A stretch of DNA of 42,510 bases, from positions 1 through 42,510 of IMG/VR virus record IMGVR_UViG_3300003937_000377, one strand, 5' to 3'. The notes under the pieces are model-generated. The model worked only from the letters and a program-made list of their open reading frames with translations, did not search any database and was not told the DNA's origin. How positions within the stretch are numbered: the first letter of the stretch is position 1; the number at the start of each line of letters is the position of its first letter. The position numbers and the translations under genes were made by a program. Below, piece after piece: positions 22,661-29,903 of this stretch. This stretch comes from a virus.

Positions 22661-23125
22661 TCAGTTGGTGGATTCACACATGCGGCGCTCAGCCGCGCGA
22701 CGGTTCACAAGGCCCTGAACACGCTTGCCGCCGGCGTACACCCAGCGATCCAGCTCCGGGCACCAGCTCGCGGCGGGCTGGCCGGCGTTGATGCGGCCCA
22801 CCAGGGTCGAGCGGCAGGCAGCGCCCACGCCCACGTTGTAGGTCCAGCTCAGCACCGCGGCCCACTCGCGTTCGCGCAGCGGCACCTTGATGCACTGGCT
22901 GATGCCGGTCAGGTAGCTGCCCAGGCGGCTGTTGAGCTTCTCGGCGCACTCCTGCTCGGTGTAGACCGCCTTGTCCGGGCGGCTGGTGTCGCCGTAGCAG
23001 TAGGTGGCGACGCCCACCATGTCGATGTACGGCGTGGGCGAGTAGCCCTCCCACGGCTTCACCAGCGCGGCGGCGGCCAGGGCGATAACGGCCGCGGCGC
23101 TGCCGCCGATCACCTTGCCCTTCAT
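22661..23125 (-). CDS. SAR-type endolysin, glycoside hydrolase 24 lysozyme
   Basis: The product has 154 residues. A weakly hydrophobic Gly/Ala-rich N-terminal segment (residues about 5-22) looks like a signal-anchor-release sequence, so export could use the Sec path without a holin-sized hole. The catalytic triad E26-x8-D35-x5-T41 of the T4/P21 lysozyme family is complete. Cys43 and later cysteines could control activity by disulfide exchange. The ATG at 23125 overlaps the holin stop (ATGA). It cuts the glycan strands of peptidoglycan at lysis. Confidence 0.88.
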   Translation of the reverse strand: MKGKVIGGSAAAVIALAAAALVKPWEGYSPTPYIDMVGVATYCYGDTSRPDKAVYTEQECAEKLNSRLGSYLTGISQCIKVPLREREWAAVLSWTYNVGVGAACRSTLVGRINAGQPAASWCPELDRWVYAGGKRVQGLVNRRAAERRMCESTN

Positions 23126-23361
23126 CCGATCACCCCGCCGCGGCGCGCCTGGCGCCATTCGCGGATCCACTTCCACACCAGGTAGCCGATCTGGCCCACC
23201 AGGTAGATGGCCGTCAGCACCAGCACCGCCTTGTCCAGGGTGAACCCCGATGCGACGGCCGTGGCCACCGTTACCGGCGGCGTGACCTTCAGGGCTGCGG
23301 TCCCCACCGCGTCAATGATTTCTCCCCGCATGTCGGTTCCATGGTTGATCCGGTTCGGCAT
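23122..23361 (-). CDS. Holin
   Basis: The product has 79 residues. A hydrophobic region at about 27-41 and a clear membrane helix at about 44-65 are followed by a positively charged tail (WKWIREWRQARR), the usual holin layout. It immediately precedes and overlaps the lysozyme gene. With a SAR endolysin it may act as a pinholin. A GGGGAGG-like site lies just before the ATG. Confidence 0.75.
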   Translation of the reverse strand: MPNRINHGTDMRGEIIDAVGTAALKVTPPVTVATAVASGFTLDKAVLVLTAIYLVGQIGYLVWKWIREWRQARRGGVIG

Positions 23362-23379
23362 GACGCCCTCCCCGATTGG

Positions 23380-23850
23380 TTAGATTTCGGTATAGCCGGC
23401 GTGCAGCAGTGGGCGCGCGGCCACGTAGGAGGCATGCGCCTCTGCGTGTGTGTTGAAACTACCCAGGCGAATCTTTCGACCGCCTGTGACGATCACCGCC
23501 GCAAACCGGGCGCCTTCGCGGCACACTCCGGTGGCATGCCTGCGGTTCTGGATGTTCACTTCCACCGGAACGTCCCGGAGGTTCGACAGCCGGTTGTTAC
23601 GCTTGTCGCCGTCGATATGGTCGATCTGGTGTGCCGGCCAGGAGCCGTTGGCGAGGAACCACGCGAGCCGATGGATTCGCATGAAGTTCCCCCGCAGCTG
23701 GGTGCGCAGATAGCCCTTGCTGTCTGGGTTGCCGACCACCTGCCCCCTTCGACGCACCAGCCCTGTGTCAGGCTCATAGGTCAGGTTTTCCCGGATCCAT
23801 TCATCCGTCAGGGTCCGCTTCGGCGATCGCTTGCCGTCGGAACGTGCCAT
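23380..23850 (-). CDS. HNH endonuclease with AP2-like DNA-binding tail
   Basis: The product has 156 residues. A phage HNH core is visible (RIHRLAWFLANG, then HQIDHIDGDKRNNRLSNLRDV), followed by an AP2-like segment (GVCREGARFAAVIV...IRLGSFNTHAEAHASYVAA). The ATG at 23850 (MARSDGKR) is chosen over an upstream start. It lies between the tRNA and the holin and is likely a mobile homing endonuclease. It is unrelated in detail to the one at 12771-13250. Confidence 0.85.
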   Translation of the reverse strand: MARSDGKRSPKRTLTDEWIRENLTYEPDTGLVRRRGQVVGNPDSKGYLRTQLRGNFMRIHRLAWFLANGSWPAHQIDHIDGDKRNNRLSNLRDVPVEVNIQNRRHATGVCREGARFAAVIVTGGRKIRLGSFNTHAEAHASYVAARPLLHAGYTEI

Positions 23851-23932
23851 TGCAACTCCATAGCAAGAGGTGCCCGTCACCGCAGCCCGGCAGGCTTGGC
23901 GAATTGGTCCGGTGAGGGTGGACGGGCGTGGA

Positions 23933-24011
23933 TGGTTGCGGGGGCCGGATTCGAACCGGCGAATCTCCGGGTTATGAGCCCGGCAGCCTGGACCTCTGGC
24001 CTACGCCCGCA
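23933..24011 (-). tRNA. Prophage tRNA with CAT anticodon (tRNA-Met or tRNA-Ile2-like)
   Basis: On the minus strand a cloverleaf is visible: anticodon stem CCGGG/CCCGG with loop CTCATAA, T arm GCCGG-TTCGAAT-CCGGC, acceptor 3' strand CCCCGCA, discriminator A and an encoded CCA. Acceptor pairs 1-6 match; the seventh is a C-C mismatch and the D-arm spacing is slightly irregular. The CAT anticodon can mean methionine or, if modified, isoleucine (AUA). It lies just after the late promoter, so it is transcribed first in the late transcript. Confidence 0.75.
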
Positions 24012-24034
24012 GGAAGTGCTGCCCCGGAAACGCA

Positions 24035-24061
24035 GAAGCCCCGACGCGGGGCCGGGGCTTC
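24035..24061 (-). terminator. Hairpin just downstream of the late promoter (possible tR'-like site)
   Basis: GAAGCCCCG/CGGGGCTTC forms a 9-bp stem with a 9-base loop. On the minus strand a short pyrimidine stretch with TTT follows. It starts about 20 bases after the predicted late start point, as an early terminator overcome by an antiterminator would. Confidence 0.55.
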
Positions 24062-24072
24062 AGGGACAATTC

Positions 24073-24116
24073 TTGACAGTTGCAGAATTAGGGCATCTGT
24101 CTGTGCAACTTGTCAA
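24073..24116. repeat. Inverted repeat around the late promoter
   Basis: TTGACAGTTGCA (24073-24084) and TGCAACTTGTCAA (24104-24116) are inverted copies that differ by one base insertion, separated by 19 bases. One arm contains the -35 element of the minus-strand promoter. It could be an operator or a regulatory RNA hairpin. Confidence 0.6.
24087..24116 (-). promoter_or_regulatory. Predicted late promoter
   Basis: Minus strand: perfect TTGACA (24116-24111), 18-base spacer, CCTAAT (24092-24087). It lies downstream of the antiterminator-like gene and upstream of the tRNA, lysis and virion genes, like the lambda late promoter. Confidence 0.6.
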
Positions 24117-24355
24117 TAGTTGGGCCAGATCACCATGACTTTGGGCTCGGGATCGCCAACGATCACCGAGGTATCGGCCAGCCTGTACCTACGCTGTTGG
24201 CTCGCACCCCACTGGTTGAACTGCGCGTGGTCGATGTGATCAATTCCGCTGTTGATGGCGAACTCTTCGGCTCCAAAGTTCCTCACTCTGACCCGGTCAT
24301 CTACCGGGGACCAATCGCTTTCGGGTATTGCGTTCAACCATTCGAAGTTCTGCAT
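24113..24355 (-). CDS. Small hypothetical protein with low G+C
   Basis: The product has 80 residues, is acidic and soluble, and ends VIVGDPEPKVMVIWPNY. No family is recognised. The DNA is visibly poorer in G+C than its neighbours, suggesting separate acquisition. No clear Shine-Dalgarno precedes the ATG at 24355. The stop lies inside the late-promoter -35 arm. It might be a small regulator or a cargo gene. Confidence 0.55.
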   Translation of the reverse strand: MQNFEWLNAIPESDWSPVDDRVRVRNFGAEEFAINSGIDHIDHAQFNQWGASQQRRYRLADTSVIVGDPEPKVMVIWPNY

Positions 24356-24368
24356 AGGGAAATAGAGG

Positions 24369-24902
24369 TTACGCGGCGGCTCTACCGCCCATCCAGTCTA
24401 CCGCCCGCTGCAGCTCCCGGCGGTACTGCCAAACCGACAGCGTGCCGCCGTACTTCTCCGCCACCATGCGCGCCTTCACCGCCTGGCTGGCCGACACCGT
24501 GTACTCGGTGTGCAGCACCAGGGCGCGCAACGGGTGCTGACGCATCATCGAAGCCAGCGCCTGCTCTATCCATCGCAGGTCGTCCGGGATTCCAATGTCC
24601 ACGGCAATCTCCGGGTTGTCGTGCGGCTTGTCGGCGTCGTTCGTTGACCGCACCGGATCCACAGCCCATGCCGGCAGCATGCCCATGCCCTCCACGCCGC
24701 TGCGATCAGCCATGAACCGCCGACGGCTGGAACCGTCTCGCCCCACCAGGTCGCGCAGGGCCCGTTCCCGGGTGCCGGGCGCCATGTCGCGCGCCTTCTC
24801 CAGAACGTGGGTGCTGCGGTCGGCGTAGGTCAGCGCGAAGCGGTTGGCCTGCGCATGCCCCCAGGCTCGCAGCTGCTGCACCAGGTAGTCGTCAGTCGCC
24901 AT
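24369..24902 (-). CDS. Putative late-gene antiterminator (Q-like)
   Basis: The product has 177 residues. The C-terminal part (PLRALVLHTEYTVSASQAVKARMVAEKYG, then VWQYRRELQRAVDWM) looks like a sigma-region-4-type helix-turn-helix, as in phage Q and related late regulators. Its place, last of the leftward early genes, after a RusA gene and just before the predicted late promoter, is the usual place of Q. The start overlaps the upstream gene by 11 bases. The assignment rests on position and motif shape. Confidence 0.6.
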   Translation of the reverse strand: MATDDYLVQQLRAWGHAQANRFALTYADRSTHVLEKARDMAPGTRERALRDLVGRDGSSRRRFMADRSGVEGMGMLPAWAVDPVRSTNDADKPHDNPEIAVDIGIPDDLRWIEQALASMMRQHPLRALVLHTEYTVSASQAVKARMVAEKYGGTLSVWQYRRELQRAVDWMGGRAAA

Positions 24903-25104
24903 CGCGCATCCCCTTCAGCACGCTCTCGTCGAATCGGAACACCGGCAGCAGACCGTCGGTGTCGCAGCCACCCTGCCGTTCCGGTCGGCGCTGGCAGTGC
25001 GCCGGGCTGCTCCCGCGCTCGCGCATGGTGCACACCGAGCAGACGCCATGTCGGCGCAGGTAGGCGTTGTAGCGCTTCCGCGTGCGGGCCTCGGCTGTAG
25101 TCAC
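24892..25104 (-). CDS. Small Cys-rich (zinc-binding-like) phage protein
   Basis: The product has 70 residues, with a basic start (TRKRYNAYLRRHG) and the cysteines CSVC, then C and C about 15 and 24 residues later, which could hold a zinc ion. The GTG at 25104 overlaps the RusA stop (GTGA). A role in DNA binding is possible. I do not recognise the family. Confidence 0.6.
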   Translation of the reverse strand: MTTAEARTRKRYNAYLRRHGVCSVCTMRERGSSPAHCQRRPERQGGCDTDGLLPVFRFDESVLKGMRDGD

Positions 25105-25550
25105 GCGGCGGCCTCGCCGAACAGGCTGGGCGCGGCGGCCAGATGCTCGATGACCAGCTCGACGCGAGCGCCCTTGGCATCCGGCTCCATGCGTTCGAGC
25201 AAGATGCGGCGGTGCTTCTTGTCGTCTACCCACGCCACGCCGTTGAGGGCGTCGGACAGCACCTTCTCGCAGTTGCCCAGGTCGATGCACTGCACTGTGT
25301 CATCCCAGGTGTGCGGGTCGCGGCGCGCGCGCTTCGCCCAGTCCTGCGGCAGATTCGGGTACAAGCGGATGGTCAGCGCAATTCGCCCAGCATGCGGCTG
25401 GCCAATCCCTGCAGCCTTGGCCAGCCACGCAACCTCGGCCTTGTAGGCCTTCGCCTCCTTGGTCGGGACCATGACGGCATGCCCCTTGATGATCACAGCG
25501 CGCCAGTAGCGGTTCGAGCTGATCGGGTACGGGAGGGTGAGGTGGATCAT
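25101..25550 (-). CDS. rusA: RusA-type Holliday junction resolvase
   Basis: The product has 149 residues. It begins LTLPYPISSNRYWR, a typical RusA start, and carries D90-LGN-CEK96 followed by D100 and the WVDD pair (109-110), matching the acidic active site and essential Lys of RusA. It resolves branched DNA after replication or recombination. The start ATG at 25550 overlaps the upstream stop (ATGA). Confidence 0.9.
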   Translation of the reverse strand: MIHLTLPYPISSNRYWRAVIIKGHAVMVPTKEAKAYKAEVAWLAKAAGIGQPHAGRIALTIRLYPNLPQDWAKRARRDPHTWDDTVQCIDLGNCEKVLSDALNGVAWVDDKKHRRILLERMEPDAKGARVELVIEHLAAAPSLFGEAAA

Positions 25551-25831
25551 CGTGCGGCCTCCTGCAGCTGCAGCCGGGAAAGGGTGACGTTGAGGGCGGC
25601 CAGCTCGTCCATCTTCATGACGAGCCACATGCGGCGCTGGCCGTGGATGCCGTTGAAACTGCCCTGGTGGCAGTCCTTGCAGAGGGCCACGGTGGTGAAG
25701 TGCTGGCCTTGGTTGATGTGGTGGGCGTCGCTGGGACCAGGCCGGCTACAGACGCTGCATGGCAGGAGCTTCACTGCGTCCACGTGGCGCTTCTCGGCCG
25801 GGGTAAATGCCTTCGAATTCTTGGTCCTCAC
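25547..25831 (-). CDS. Ref/YbcO-like HNH nuclease
   Basis: The product has 94 residues. LPCSVCSRPGPSDAHHI, followed by VALCKDCHQG and then GIHGQRR, fits the compact HNH or Ref-type nuclease domain found beside RusA in phage recombination blocks. CxxC and CxxC pairs could bind zinc. It overlaps rusA by 4 bases. Confidence 0.72.
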   Translation of the reverse strand: MRTKNSKAFTPAEKRHVDAVKLLPCSVCSRPGPSDAHHINQGQHFTTVALCKDCHQGSFNGIHGQRRMWLVMKMDELAALNVTLSRLQLQEAAR

Positions 25832-25878
25832 GCAGCCACCCCGGGCGGTAGAATCCGTTCCATAAACAGGGGACGGGC

Positions 25879-26469
25879 ATGAAGCAGGGTCGGACGGACA
25901 GGGATTGGGCAGTTGTCGCAGTTATGACGTGCGCCGCAGGTGGTCTTTTCGTTTGGGCCCTCATGAGCGAGTCGTCTCACCTCTCGGCCACATTCAAGAA
26001 AGACCTGCCTGCCTGGGTGCAAGCGATCGGAAGCATCGCGGCGATCTGCGTCGCGGTAGCTGTTCCAGCCTGGCAGAGAGCGCAGCAGCGCAGTGATCAG
26101 AACTTGGCCGCGATGCTCCAGGCCAAGAGCATGGCGCTCGCGCTGTTTGAAGCCACAAATGCGTTCCGAGACCTCGCCGAATTCAATCTTCGACTGCTCA
26201 AATCGCAGGGTGCCATGTATGACGATGGCTATCAGGCGTCGCTTCCAATTCCAGATGACCTGCTTGACTCCAAGCGCGAGTTGCACCTGATGGGTGAGCC
26301 CGGCGGGCGTCTGCTTCGAGCGCTCTACTACACCGCCAAGCTCAACGGTCTTAGGGACCACAGCGATATTCTGTGGCGCGATCTGTATCCCGAGGCTAAG
26401 GACGCCCTGGTGATCATTCTGGAAGAGACCGATGCCGCTCTGGTCAGCATGCACGAACTGCTGAAGTAG
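25879..26469 (+). CDS. Two-helix membrane protein, lone rightward gene (moron-like)
   Basis: The product has 196 residues. Two membrane segments (about residues 10-28 and 45-63) are followed by a cytoplasmic helical region. It is encoded against the direction of all its neighbours, has lower G+C, and has its own -10-like TAGAAT at 25849-25854 (no good -35 seen). These are marks of a cargo gene expressed in the lysogen. No family is known to me; superinfection exclusion or defence is possible but unproven. Confidence 0.72.
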   Translation: MKQGRTDRDWAVVAVMTCAAGGLFVWALMSESSHLSATFKKDLPAWVQAIGSIAAICVAVAVPAWQRAQQRSDQNLAAMLQAKSMALALFEATNAFRDLAEFNLRLLKSQGAMYDDGYQASLPIPDDLLDSKRELHLMGEPGGRLLRALYYTAKLNGLRDHSDILWRDLYPEAKDALVIILEETDAALVSMHELLK

Positions 26470-26471
26470 CA

Positions 26472-27092
26472 TCACGCCACCCTCCTGTTGAGCCCAGCCA
26501 TGTTCCAGAACTCCGCGCGCACGTCGTCGAGCATCACGTGGGTGTAGTGGACGCCGATGTATTCGGTCAGGCCGTCGAACAGTTCCTGGAACCGGGCCTG
26601 TTCCATCTCGTCGAATGACAGGCTCTCGGCGCGCTTGACCGGGATCGTGCGGATCTCCGGCAGCACACCGGCCAGCACCGTGCGGGCGCCTGCACCCAGC
26701 AGCGCCTCGCAGGCGTCAAGCACCGCAGCGATGACCGGTGTGGCATCCATCTCGACGGTCTCGCAGCACACGTTGGCGTCCAGCTGCAGGCGCTTCACCG
26801 CGTCGTGCGCGTCGAGCTGCTCCCAGCCATCGACGTTGTCGACCATGAGGTGGCCGATCTTGTGGATCAGCCGGTGCTGCCATTCCTCGCGCGGCTGCTT
26901 CAGCTCGCCGCGGATCTCCCGGCCCACGCGGAACTTGCGATCACGCAGCAGGCGCTGGTCGACGGCATTGGCCGGCACCAGGGCGCCCACCAGCTCGCCG
27001 GTGTTCGGGTCGATCAGCTTGGCCACGACCAGGTAGATCGGGCGGCGCGCACGCTTGGCGCGGATCTTTTTCGCTGCCGCAGTGAGGGTCAT
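26472..27092 (-). CDS. Conserved phage replication-region protein (DUF1367-like)
   Basis: The product has 206 residues. KFRVGREIRGELKQPREEWQ-type and HRLIHKIGHLMVDNVDGW motifs, then SLSFDEMEQARFQELFDGL, resemble phage DUF1367 or NinB-like proteins. The ATG at 27092 overlaps the helicase stop (ATGA). It is probably involved in DNA replication or recombination. The family call is moderate. Confidence 0.6.
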   Translation of the reverse strand: MTLTAAAKKIRAKRARRPIYLVVAKLIDPNTGELVGALVPANAVDQRLLRDRKFRVGREIRGELKQPREEWQHRLIHKIGHLMVDNVDGWEQLDAHDAVKRLQLDANVCCETVEMDATPVIAAVLDACEALLGAGARTVLAGVLPEIRTIPVKRAESLSFDEMEQARFQELFDGLTEYIGVHYTHVMLDDVRAEFWNMAGLNRRVA

Positions 27093-28402
27093 GCCGCGAC
27101 CTCCCCGAGTTCGTCGGCAGCACTGCGGTTGACGTAGGACGTCGACCCGCCGTGCCAGGTCACTGGCACCACACCGATGTTGCCGTGGCGGTTTTTCACC
27201 ACGTTGATCTCGGCCGCGGTGCGCTCTGCCTGGGGATTGGACAGGTCGCGCCACAGCATCATGATTTGGTCGGCTTCCTTCTCGATCTCCGAGCTGTCGG
27301 CCAGGTGCTTCATCTGCGGCCGCTCTCCATCGGCCTCGCGGTTCACCTGTGCCAGCGCCACCACCGGGATCCGCAGATCGCGGGCCAGGTTCTTCAGGCT
27401 GCGGGTGATGCTGCCCACCTGCTGGTGCTTCGGTGCGCGCGACATCGATGCGATCTCGATGCGCTGCAGGTAGTCGACGTAGAGCGCGCGGATGCCCAGC
27501 TGGTGCTTCCACCGGCGGGCCTCGCGCACCACCTCGGTGATGTCCGGCGATGGGCGATCGTGGATGCGCACCGGAAGCGCGCCGTACTGCTCAGCGGCGT
27601 GCAGCAGCGAGCCGACATCGTCGTGGCGGAACTTGCCGGCACGCAGTCGGCCAACGTTGACGCCCGACCCGGCCGCCAACCAGCGCAGGCCGACCTGGTC
27701 GGCGGGCTGCTCGCCAGAGATCAGGCCCACCGCCCCACCCTTCGCGCCGGCGGCAGTGGCGCCGAGCAGGAAGCCGGTCTTTCCCATCGCCGGACGGGCG
27801 CCAACGATGATCAGGTCGCTGTCGTGGAAGCCGCCCAACGCCTCGTCCAGGTCGAAGATGCCGCTGGAGACGCCGATCAGCTTCCCACCGTTGCGTTGCG
27901 CTTCCATGGCCTGAGCCACAGCAGCATCGAGCGCCGACTGCGAGGTGTGTTCGTAGCTGCGGTCGGCGGTGTGCAGGGTCATCAACCGCTGGATCGCGGC
28001 GTCGACCGCGTCCTCCTGCCGAGCCTGCGCGCCTTCCTGCAGCTCGCGGGCGATCGCCAACGCCTCACGGTCGCGCCATGCGGCCAGCAGGATCGACGCT
28101 TGATAGGCGGGCTGGCTACTGGGGTACAGATCGCGGTCGACGCCGATCAGCATCGCCAGCTCGCTCAGTCGCGGGCTGCCCATGCGGTCGGCCACGTCCG
28201 AGATCGTCACCGCGTCCACCGGCTTCCCGCCGGCGTCCATGCTGCGGATCAGCTCCCACAGCTGGCCGTGCGCCTCGTTGCCGAAGTGACCCGGCTGCAG
28301 CGGCATGTCGGCGATGCTGGACGGGCGGCACATCGCCGTGTGCAGCACTTGGCGCTCGACCTGGTGGATGGCGGCGCGATGGTTGGCTTCGACGGTCGTC
28401 AT
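27089..28402 (-). CDS. DnaB-type replicative helicase
   Basis: The product has 437 residues. It has the small N-terminal domain (about 15-110), a linker, and a RecA-like ATPase with Walker A GARPAMGKT (201-209), Walker B ALYVDYLQ (306-313), then VVALAQVNREADGERPQM and EKEADQIMMLWR. It unwinds DNA at the phage origin and is coupled to the initiator gene upstream (ATGA overlap). Confidence 0.92.
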   Translation of the reverse strand: MTTVEANHRAAIHQVERQVLHTAMCRPSSIADMPLQPGHFGNEAHGQLWELIRSMDAGGKPVDAVTISDVADRMGSPRLSELAMLIGVDRDLYPSSQPAYQASILLAAWRDREALAIARELQEGAQARQEDAVDAAIQRLMTLHTADRSYEHTSQSALDAAVAQAMEAQRNGGKLIGVSSGIFDLDEALGGFHDSDLIIVGARPAMGKTGFLLGATAAGAKGGAVGLISGEQPADQVGLRWLAAGSGVNVGRLRAGKFRHDDVGSLLHAAEQYGALPVRIHDRPSPDITEVVREARRWKHQLGIRALYVDYLQRIEIASMSRAPKHQQVGSITRSLKNLARDLRIPVVALAQVNREADGERPQMKHLADSSEIEKEADQIMMLWRDLSNPQAERTAAEINVVKNRHGNIGVVPVTWHGGSTSYVNRSAADELGEVAA

Positions 28403-29244
28403 GCGCTGAGCCTCGGCAGTGCGCCCTTCTGCGGTGCCGGCGCAGCACCCGGCCGCGTCGGCGCTTGGTTCTGCGCGCGGCTCAGCCAGGAATTCACGAA
28501 CCGCATTGCACCGCTACGGGTTTTCCGGTTCTTCGGGTTGGAGATCGTCCAGGCCTTGATCGCCCGCAGGGTCTGCATCACGTCGATGGCCGGGTACAGC
28601 TCGGCGAACTCACGGACCTGGGCCTCGGTGATTTCGAAGTCCTTGCCGTCGTTCAGCAGGAAGCTGACGGCCACTGGCGAAGCAGGCTCCGGTGGAAGCA
28701 GGTCAGCAGCCGGAGCCGGCTCGGCCGGCGCAGCGCAAGTGGTTTGGTTTGGGTTCTCTCTGGGTTGGGTTGGGTTGGGTTCTGTTTGGGCAACCGTTGG
28801 GGGAACCGTTTCAGAAACCGTTTCTGCAACCGTTTGGAGAACGGTTCGGTAGTCGTTACCCAAGTGCTTGACGTACTTCAGGATTGCGCCGGCAACGCGG
28901 GCCTTTGCTTCCCCTTTTGGAAGCGCCTCGAACTCCGCCATGCGCGCTGCCGCCACGTTGCCGTTGGCGACCTTGTTCCAGCGCAGGAATCCGGGCAGAA
29001 AAACAACCCCTTCGAAACGGTATGCGAAACCGTTTCGAGACAGTTCGGCAAACCCTTCCGAAACCCTTTCCAGAGACCACCCGAGGTCGGCCATCACGTA
29101 GCCATCCGGGCAGCGGTAGCAGCCCAGCCCGTTCGAGTGGGGGCCGGTCATCAGGTAGGTGGCTAGCAGCTTGCCGGCGTCAGTCCACTCTTGGGCATCC
29201 TGGCTCTGCCAGAACGCGCACTGGATCTGTCCGTACTCACGCAT
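28399..29244 (-). CDS. Replication initiator (lambda O-like) containing origin iterons
   Basis: The product has 281 residues. The N-terminal half looks like a winged-helix DNA-binding domain (WTDAGKLLATYLMTG, VMADLGWSLERVSEGFAEL). A Thr/Val/Pro linker follows (about 130-165), and a C-terminal helical domain (AELYPAIDVMQTLRAIKAW...) could bind the helicase. The ATG at 29244 gives MREYGQIQC. Inside its coding DNA lie tandem 12-bp repeats, like the origin within lambda O. The helicase gene follows directly, as with O-P type systems. Confidence 0.8.
   Translation of the reverse strand: MREYGQIQCAFWQSQDAQEWTDAGKLLATYLMTGPHSNGLGCYRCPDGYVMADLGWSLERVSEGFAELSRNGFAYRFEGVVFLPGFLRWNKVANGNVAAARMAEFEALPKGEAKARVAGAILKYVKHLGNDYRTVLQTVAETVSETVPPTVAQTEPNPTQPRENPNQTTCAAPAEPAPAADLLPPEPASPVAVSFLLNDGKDFEITEAQVREFAELYPAIDVMQTLRAIKAWTISNPKNRKTRSGAMRFVNSWLSRAQNQAPTRPGAAPAPQKGALPRLSA
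28792..28846. repeat. Origin-like iterons, cluster 1 (12-bp period)
   Basis: The core AACCGTT occurs at 28792, 28804, 28816 and 28828, and its inverse AACGGTT at 28840: exactly 12 bases apart each time. They encode the TV-rich linker of the initiator. A TTGGGT-rich stretch lies directly next to them. Confidence 0.8.
29016..29068. repeat. Origin-like iterons, cluster 2
   Basis: AACGGTA (29016), AACCGTT (29028) and weaker variants near 29040, 29051 and 29062 repeat at 11-12 bases. The encoded amino acids are not a repeat like that of cluster 1, so the likeness is at DNA level. Confidence 0.6.
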
Positions 29245-29440
29245 GGGACACCCCCATCCGCTGTTCCATGGCCCGCACCTGCTCCGGGGAACGTGCCAGC
29301 ACCGAAGCGCGCAGTTCGCTCCACAGGCGCCGCAGTGCCAAACGGTCGCCACAGGACCGGGCAACCCGCATGGCAGCCGCAAGCTCGCGGATGCGACGCT
29401 CGCGCTGCTCGTCCGCCAGGTTGATCGTGTTGGCGGTCAT
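29237..29440 (-). CDS. Small helical phage protein, unknown function
   Basis: The product has 67 residues, strongly basic and helical (LADEQRERRIRELAAAMRVAR). The ATG at 29440 overlaps the upstream stop (ATGA) and the gene's end overlaps the initiator start by 8 bases. It may bind DNA or assist the initiator. The family is not recognised. Confidence 0.6.
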   Translation of the reverse strand: MTANTINLADEQRERRIRELAAAMRVARSCGDRLALRRLWSELRASVLARSPEQVRAMEQRMGVSHA

Positions 29441-29802
29441 GGCCACTTGACCCCCAGGCTCTTGGCCAGCGGCTCGATCGCCGCCACCAGCTTGGTGAAC
29501 TGCGCGATGGCCTCCGCGTGCTGCGCCTCCGGCGAGATCAGGTAGCGCTCGACCAGGTAGTGGATAGGCGTAACGTCCTTGGTCTCGTCGACGTAGCGCT
29601 CGAAGTCATCGATGGACAGCCCGCGCGGCTTGCCGCTGCTATCGCAGCCGGCCAGCTTCTCGCTCAGCTTCGACGGGGCCATGTCGAGCCGGCCGGCCAC
29701 TGCCGTCACGCCCGCGCCGGCATACACCTGGGTCGCGATGTGCTCACGAAGCGAGCGGCTGCGGGCCACCGCGTCGTCGTAGGTAATTGTTAGGCTTTTC
29801 AT
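29437..29802 (-). CDS. CII-like transcriptional regulator
   Basis: The product has 121 residues. A helix-turn-helix (about 32-52: VTAVAGRLDMAPSKLSEKLAG) is followed by LSIDDFERYVDETKDVTPIHYLVERY, the layout of phage CII-family regulators. It is the first gene of the leftward early block, as cII is before O and P in lambda. A GGGA sits 7 bases before the ATG. It may activate the repressor or integrase promoter. Confidence 0.65.
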   Translation of the reverse strand: MKSLTITYDDAVARSRSLREHIATQVYAGAGVTAVAGRLDMAPSKLSEKLAGCDSSGKPRGLSIDDFERYVDETKDVTPIHYLVERYLISPEAQHAEAIAQFTKLVAAIEPLAKSLGVKWP

Positions 29803-29839
29803 GCAGTTATCCCGTGGGTGGGAATGCCGGGGTCAACGT

Positions 29840-29858
29840 GTTCCCCTGCGTTCCCCTG
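29840..29858. repeat. Direct repeat upstream of the CII-like gene
   Basis: GTTCCCCTG occurs twice (29840-29848 and 29850-29858), ten bases apart. It lies next to a weak minus-strand promoter candidate (TTGACC 29836-29831, 19-base spacer, GATAAC 29811-29806). It could be a regulator site. The rest of 29803-29903 shows no gene. Confidence 0.45.
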
Positions 29859-29903
29859 ACTGGTTCTGAAAATGGCCGCATCCCCAAATCGGAATGCAGC
29901 CCT

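Noticed and set aside
24073-24101. A rightward promoter using the plus-strand TTGACA at 24073
   Set aside because: No -10-like hexamer lies at a suitable distance, while the minus-strand arm has one.
28745-28790. TTGGGT repeats as a telomere-like or CRISPR-like array
   Set aside because: Only a few imperfect copies with no spacers; they are better explained as the skewed strand beside the origin iterons.
27152-28852. Plus-strand frame of 566 codons opposite the helicase
   Set aside because: Shadow of helicase and initiator genes; composition is not protein-like.
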